A stretch of DNA of 64,000 bases. Source: Dolomedes plantarius (Eukaryota; Arthropoda; Arachnida; Araneae; Dolomedidae). Made by a program: the position numbers and the translations under genes. The stretch spans positions 96,273,604-96,337,603 of the forward strand of contig OU015490.1 of the NCBI GenBank assembly GCA_907164885.2. Direction: 5' to 3'. Each line of letters starts with the position of its first letter. The first letter of the stretch is position 1. Below are positions 58,601-64,000 of this stretch, piece by piece. Under the pieces are notes generated by a model, which worked only from the letters and a program-made list of their open reading frames with translations, did no database searches and was not told where the DNA came from.

Positions 58601-59964
58601 GTGAAGACTCGGAAAGCAATAACGGAAGACCACCACCAGATGAAAGAAATCAACGCAATTTATTTCGACGGAAGAAAAGATAATACAATAACTCAAGAAA
58701 AGATTGGAGCTAAAATGTACCGCAGAACTATAAAAGAAGAACATATTAGCGTGATAAGTGAGCCAGGTGGTAAATACATTGGCCATGTCACACCAAAGAA
58801 AAGTACCGCAAATGAAATTGCTGACAGTATTTACGAACACTTGGAAAAGAAGGAATTTGATATGAGTGCAGTGGAGGCCATCGGATGTGATGGAACAGTC
58901 ACAAACACTGGACGTAAAAGAGGTGTTGTACATAACATTGAAGTTAAGTGTCGCCGTCCTTTGCAATGGTTTATCTGCTTGCTACATTTTAACGAGTTAC
59001 CTTATAGGCATTTGTTTGATCACTTGGATGGAACGACAACAGGACCAGTATCATTTAGCGGTCCAGTTGGAAAACAACTCCCTGGATGTGAGAAACTCCC
59101 TGTTATAGATTTTGAGCCGATACAATCAGAAGAAGTCATTGATATCACTAAAAACGATCTGAGTAAAGATCAGAAGTATCTCCTAGACATTGTAAAAGCG
59201 GTCAACACAGGAATCTGTAATCCAGAATTGGCTGCTAGGGATCCTGGACGCATCAGCCACTCTCGTTGGCTAACCTGTGCTAACCGGGTTTTAAGATTGT
59301 ATGTATCCCAAACTAGTCCAACAATTGAGTTACAGACTCTTGCAAATTACATAGTGAAGTAATTAATGTTGCAAATTACATAGTGAAGAAAAACTACACT
59401 GTGAAAGATGGACCGAAGCATATTTTGAAGGTAGTTAAAACAACCAGACATCTACCGGACAATATCAAGCAAATCATTGATCCAGTAATTCAAAGGAACG
59501 CATTCTTCTGCCACCCTGAAAATATGATGTTGGCTATGATAATGGATGAGAGACCACACATTAGAGAACTTGGCTACAGAAGGATCCTTAAATCCAGAAA
59601 TGAGCCATCAGCTGAAGGTTATGTAAGAGACTTCAAAATACCTTCAATACATTTTAGTGGAAACGACTATACCGAACTAATTGATTGGTCAATCTGCAAG
59701 TTAACACCGCCGCCACTACTGTCCAAGATGCCAACTGAACACATTGCTTCTTTATTGAAAGACAAAGCGCTACCAGAGTTTAACTACCTCAAATTCCCAT
59801 GCCACACCCAGTCAGTTGAGAGGTGTGTAAAACTGGTTACAGAAGCAGCAGAAAAAGTGTGCGGGCATGAAAATCGAGATGGTTATATTAGAGCTACTTT
59901 AAAATCAAGACAGCTGATGCCCACATTTAATTCAAAGTCAGAATTCATAGGGGCTTCTATGTAA
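58601..59964 (+). pseudogene. Transposase-like protein of the nested element, broken by a 29-bp duplication
   Basis: The first in-frame Met is at 58640. The protein shows YFDGRKDNT, AIGCDGTVTNTG, RPLQWFICLLHFNELPYRHL, DGTTTGP and, in the second part, FPCHTQSVERCVKLVTEAAE. The spaced D, D and E could be an RNase H-like triad. Proteins with an LHxNELPxRHL motif recur in animal genomes and look transposon-borne, but I do not know the superfamily. A tandem repeat of 29 bases (TTGCAAATTACATAGTGAAG at 59340-59359 and 59369-59388) adds stops and shifts the frame; the offset between the two halves is exactly what 29 bases produces. The N-terminus seems short, so an upstream part may be missing. Confidence 0.75.
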
Positions 59965-60301
59965 ATAACCTTTTACCTAAAACGAACATATATGCATTGT
60001 ACAAAGTAAATAGTTACTGTAAATATTGTAAATAAAATTCACCCTGGTTGGTTGGTTGGGTAGGGTGGAGGTGGGACTCGCCTTGCAGCCACGTCCTCGC
60101 CGTGAGTCCTGGGTCATTTCAGCACAGATTAAATGTTGAAATGAGCTGAGAGCTGCAATATGATATGTTTGGCTAATACATTTTTTGTAAATTACTCGTT
60201 AGAGTCTTATTGCAAACCTTAATGTGTTAAATAAACACTCATCAGATATGGAAAACGTCGTTTTTACGGGACTCTATAACTTAACTTATACTATAATTTA
60301 G
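59965..60301. other. 3' non-coding part of the nested element
   Basis: AT-rich apart from a G/T-rich patch (60045-60110, GGTTGGTTGGTTGGG). AATAAAATTC at about 60033 and AATAAACACT at about 60230 could act as poly-A signals. Confidence 0.5.
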
Positions 60302-60786
60302 ACCTTTTACACGAATACAGTTAAGGAATAACAGGTCTGAAAGTATTATTTCTGGATTGGGAAAACTATTTTGAATGGTTTTTACACTATTACAAATTAA
60401 AAATAAAACTTTTATGGGTTTTGGCACATGTTTAAAAATCGTCGAAAATCATGAAATATCGTTTTTTTACGATACAACCCGCAACTTTAGTCCTTTTGCG
60501 CGAATTCAGTAAAACAAGAATGGGTCTAATTATATTTTGTATGCATTAATGACACTCTTAAAAACACTTTTTTCACTATTAGAACAAAAAATGTATTTTT
60601 TGTAATTTTTGCATTTTTTTAAAATTCACCGGTATTTTGACTTTTTGGTAACTTTAGGCCTTCTGCGGGATTTCAAATTTTGAAAAAACATTTTTTTAAT
60701 ATTTTTTCATTTATAATGACGCCTATGCGCAAGTTTTCCGCGCTATTAGAATTGTATTGCAGAAAAAGCGCGTTTTTCGATCCACC
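60302..60786 (-). repeat. Right TIR of the nested element
   Basis: Inverted match to 58087-58571 with scattered substitutions and indels. Confidence 0.85.
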
Positions 60787-63714
60787 CTATTTCCTACCTC
60801 ATCACCGTGTTTTAAGAGAGGAAAGCCTAACAACAAAGCTTCGTGTTGTTTTCGATGCATCCAGTAAAGATTCAAGTGGAAATTCCCTAAATGATTTCCT
60901 TGAGGTCGGTCCTAAGCTACTCCCAGAGATATTCAAGATCCTCATAAACTTTCGATCATATCGAATAGCCTTGTCAGCAGATGTCGAGAAAATGTTCCAT
61001 CAGATTCTGGTAACTGCTTCCCACAGAGATTACCAAAGAATAGTTTGGAGATTTCAAGAGCAACAACCGATCTCCACATATCGTTTGCGCACTGTCACCT
61101 ACGGGACAGCTTGTGCTCCTTACTTGGCGATTAAAACTCTCCATAAACTCGCTGAAGACTCCCAGACAGAAAATCCCCGCATTTCTGAGATAATTAGGGA
61201 GAACTTCTACATGGATGATCTCTTGTGTGGCGCTTCTTCGCCCGAGGAGGCATCAAGACTCGTTTACGAAATAAATCAGATTATGGAAAGTGGCGGATTT
61301 ACACTGAGAAAATGGGCTTCAAACTGTCCAGAAGCAATTGAACATGTATAATAAGAAAGAAGACTCATCCATTCAAACCGGAAAATTGAAAATGAACAAG
61401 TTGTAAAATTATTAGGTCTGACATGGAATTCTTCTGAAGGCACGATACAGCTACACATAGCGAGAACAACCGAAGTTAAAACAAAGCGAGATTTACTCTC
61501 GTTTATTGCAAGAACATTCGATCCGTTAGGTCTATTGTCACCATCTACAGTCATACTCAAAATCTTAATGCAAGAACTTTGGAAAGATAAGTTGTCATAT
61601 GAAGATGAAATACCTCCAAAATTTTGAAGGCATGGGAAAGTTTTCTTAATCAAATTGATTGTCTGAAAGCCATTAGAATTCCGAGGTTTATAAGTATGGA
61701 TGAAAGCGCAACTACTCAAATTCAGTTGCATGGATTTGCTGATGCATCGCTGAAGGCATATGCAACAGTCCTCTATCTGGTAAAACTAAGTCCTTTTGGT
61801 AATACCTCTCATCTCTTAGCTGCAAAGACAAAGGTGGCTCCATTATCTATGGTCACTTTGCCTAGGCTTGAACTTTCAGCAGCATTATTGTTATCACAGC
61901 TTACCTTGACAGTGATAGATTCTCTACCGATTAACCTTGAAGATGTCCATCTATGGTTAGATTCTCAAATTGCCTTATGTTGGATTCATTCCCCACCACT
62001 GAAGGGTAACCAATTCGTATCCAATCGCGTGCACAAAATCAAATCTCTAGTTCCAAAGGCTCAGTGGCACCACATTACAGGAAAGTGGAATCCGGCAGAT
62101 TGCGCTTCCAGAGGAATCCTTCCTGAAAAATTGCTTCATCATGATCTTTGGTGGTCTGGCCCGTCCAGATTGTGGGATAATTCTTCTTATCCCCCCTTTA
62201 GTCAAGATTCATTCTCTGATGGAGCCGAAGAGGTGTTGGTCCATACCGCGGTAGAGAAAGAGATCCCTGAATTTCTGCTTAAGTTCTCATCATAGACCAA
62301 ATTGATAAATGTCATCGCCTATTGTTTAAGATTCATGCACAACTGTAGACACCCTAATGAACGACTCACTGAACACTTGACTGCCAATGAAATCAAGTCT
62401 TCTCTCCTGCTCATAGTTAGACTGTTGCAGACGAAGGAATTTTCAAACGAGATTAAATTACTCCAACAGAAATCACCATTGCCTACTTCAAGCAAGCTAT
62501 TGACTCTTAATGTTCTTCTCGACGAATCAAACATCCTTAGAGTAGGCGGAAGACTGTTCAGACAACAAAATCTGACTCATGATCCAAAATATCCAATATT
62601 GCTACCCAAGGAAAACCTAATTACGGATTTGATCATTGAGTATTACCATCAGAAGCATTTTCATGCAGGTCCACAGTTAACGTTAGCTCTCATACGTCAA
62701 AAATTTTGGTTTACGAGCGGACGATCCAAGGTGAGGCAAGTGATCCACCGATGTATTCTTTGTAAAAAATTGCGTGCTGCATCCTGCCAGCAGATTATGG
62801 CCGATTTACCATCTGAAAGAATCAATCCATCACGTTGATTTCAGAAAATAGGAATTGATTTCTGTGGACCAGTCACAACCAAACCAAATCTCACCAGAAG
62901 TAAAACCAAAATGAAATCATACATATGTGTTATCATCTGCATATGTACTAAAGCTGTGCACTTAGAGGCTGTATCCGATCTTTCAACTCAAGCTCTACTC
63001 GCGTGCTTGAAACGTTTCATCAGCCGTAGAGGCTTACCCTCGGATATTTATTCCGACAACGAAAAGAACTTTGTTGGACTTTCCAATGAGCTGAAAACTT
63101 TGTTCTGCAAATTGAAATCCGAAGAAGTAATGCATTTTACATCCTTTCATGAGATAAATTGGCATTTTATCCCACCATATTCACCGAACTTCGGAGGCAT
63201 CTGGGAATCAGCCGTGAAAAGCGCTAAACACTTACTTGTGAAAGCCAATAAATCTGCAGTTCTCAATTTCGAAGAACTGTCAACCTTTCTTTGTCAAATT
63301 GAGTCGTGTTTGAACTCTCGACCATTAGTGCCTATGTCTTCTGACCCTTCGGAGTTAAGTGCTCTTACACCAGGGCATTTCATAATCGGTAGTCCATTGT
63401 TGGACATTCCTGAAACTTCAAATTGCACCATCAGTTTAAGTGACAGATGGAAACTTTTACAAAAAATGCGAATTGAATTCTGGGACCGATGGTCTCGGGA
63501 TTACTTAATTCAACTCCAGCAAAGACCAAAGGCTTGGAGCCTCCAACGTCAGAATCTTCAGATTAGAGATTTGGTGGCAATCCACGAGCCACAACTTCCT
63601 CCATTAAAGTGGCTTCTTGGACGTGTGATTCAGTGTTTTCCAGGAGCAGATGGCTGTGTAAGAGTTGTTTCCATCAAAACTGCTTCTGGTGATGTCAAGA
63701 GGCCAATTTCTTAA
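60787..63714 (+). pseudogene. BEL/Pao pol: reverse transcriptase, RNase H, integrase (broken)
   Basis: RT resumes after the CTA repeat: TTKLRVVFDASSK, ALSADVEKMFHQI (catalytic D), TYGTACAPYLA, and the active site FYMDDLLCG near 61210. Two TAA stops follow (61349-61354), then a frameshift near 61620. RNase H shows HGFADASLKAYA, LWLDSQIALCW and KWNPADCASRG. After TAG (62293-62295) comes the integrase zinc site (HFHAGPQ...CILCKKLR), then TGA (62836-62838). The integrase core has D (IGIDFCGPV), D (YSDNEKNF) and E (NFGGIWESAVKSAKH). The BEL/Pao C-terminal domain ends at 63714. All four lesions are small. Confidence 0.9.
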
Positions 63715-63743
63715 GTCACTGTGCTACTGCCCGCCCCGGAGGA

Positions 63744-64000
63744 TGTTCCGTCCTGTAGTAGCAGCCCGCGTGCATAGATGGCAGCACTGATCCAGTGATT
63801 TCTTATTTTGAAACGATGTGTGTAAACATGAACATGTTGTTGAAAAACCATTCTTATGTACGTGATGTGAGCAGGGCTTCTGCTTGCTTATTCTCTTTTG
63901 ATGTATTTTACGTTAAGTGAAAGGTTTGGAGACGTCTGGGAAGTGATGCTATTCCTTTATGTAAGTCAATTCATAATTCAATTCTTTATGCTATTTGGTT
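63744..64000 (+). repeat. BEL/Pao 3' LTR, partial
   Basis: The first 257 bases of the LTR, starting TGTTCCGTCCTGTAGTAGCA, run to the window end. They differ from 55350-55606 at two bases (GTACATG/GAACATG and TAATTTAC/TATTTTAC). Confidence 0.95.

Larger units (their letters stand above)
58087..60786 (+). mobile_element. DNA transposon nested in BEL/Pao, ~485-bp TIRs
   Basis: The ends begin GGTGGATCGAAAAA and match after inversion over about 485 bp (58087-58571 and 60302-60786). Each TIR is built from about three degenerate ~175-bp units sharing TTCTAATAG, AAAC and TTCGCGCAAAAGGCCTAAAG. A single plus-strand gene lies between. The CTA duplication is 3 bp. I cannot place it in a superfamily: 3-bp duplications fit CACTA-like, Harbinger-like or Academ-like groups, but the protein shows none of their motifs that I recognise. 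Confidence 0.85.
55350..64000 (+). mobile_element. BEL/Pao LTR retrotransposon, 3' end off window
   Basis: A 5' LTR (55350-55765) is followed by a probable primer-binding region, gag-protease, RT, RNase H and integrase in BEL/Pao order, a purine stretch (GCCCCGGAGGA), and 257 bases of the 3' LTR starting at 63744. The two LTRs differ at two sites in 257. Pol is split by a DNA element (58087-60786) and further broken by stops and a frameshift. GCGTC precedes the 5' LTR as the expected 5-bp duplication; its partner is outside the window. Confidence 0.93.

Noticed and set aside
58475..58966. 163-residue minus-strand frame
   Set aside because: Antisense to the nested transposase-like gene, partly in its TIR.

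Overview
The window looks like repeat-dense, AT-rich nuclear DNA from an arthropod. The reasons are long (TA)n tracts, many Tc1/mariner-type elements, and Copia, BEL/Pao and hAT/pogo-type remnants typical of arthropods. A chelicerate such as a spider is possible, but nothing here fixes the species. I found no convincing host gene, tRNA, rRNA or bacterial-type operon. Every recognisable coding region belongs to a transposable element, and most are broken.

Region by region. 1-6.6 kb: AT-rich DNA with one decayed mariner-like element (1198-2809) and several inverted repeats. 6.6-30 kb: a series of Tc1-like elements, each ending at TA and mostly embedded in (TA)n microsatellites (6631-7850, 9833-11246, 13008-14424, 17670-19074, 19081-20629, 22009-28440 split, 28742-30010), plus pogo-like non-autonomous elements. 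Only the transposase at 10065-11090 has an uninterrupted frame. One Tc1 remnant is split by a young Copia element (22632-28103) with 401-bp LTRs that differ at two sites and a TTAAC target duplication. 31.1-41.7 kb: a complete foldback-type DNA transposon bounded by a perfect 9-bp target duplication (CTGCAACTT). Its ends are inverted arrays of a ~147-bp satellite. It encodes an 824-residue MULE-like transposase followed, one frame over at an A9 run, by a USP-type cysteine protease domain. A solo-LTR-like insert and a TA-flanked element are nested in its left array. 42-55 kb: mostly unassigned AT-rich DNA with small TIR elements, including one nested inside another at 47.7-48.9 kb, a hAT-like MITE at 51.7 kb, and a second copy of the 9.8-kb Tc1 family (53183-54585). 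55.35 kb to the end: a BEL/Pao retrotransposon whose 3' LTR runs off the window. Its pol is split by a 2.7-kb DNA element (58087-60786) with ~485-bp terminal inverted repeats and its own broken transposase-like gene.

The best candidate for something undescribed is the foldback element at 31123-41714. It combines satellite ends, a MULE-like transposase and a linked ubiquitin-protease-like domain. The unusual catalytic spacings (32 and 36 residues) in two Tc1 families, and the repeat-built TIRs of the 58-kb element, are secondary leads. Family assignments rest on motifs read by eye; no database search was possible.
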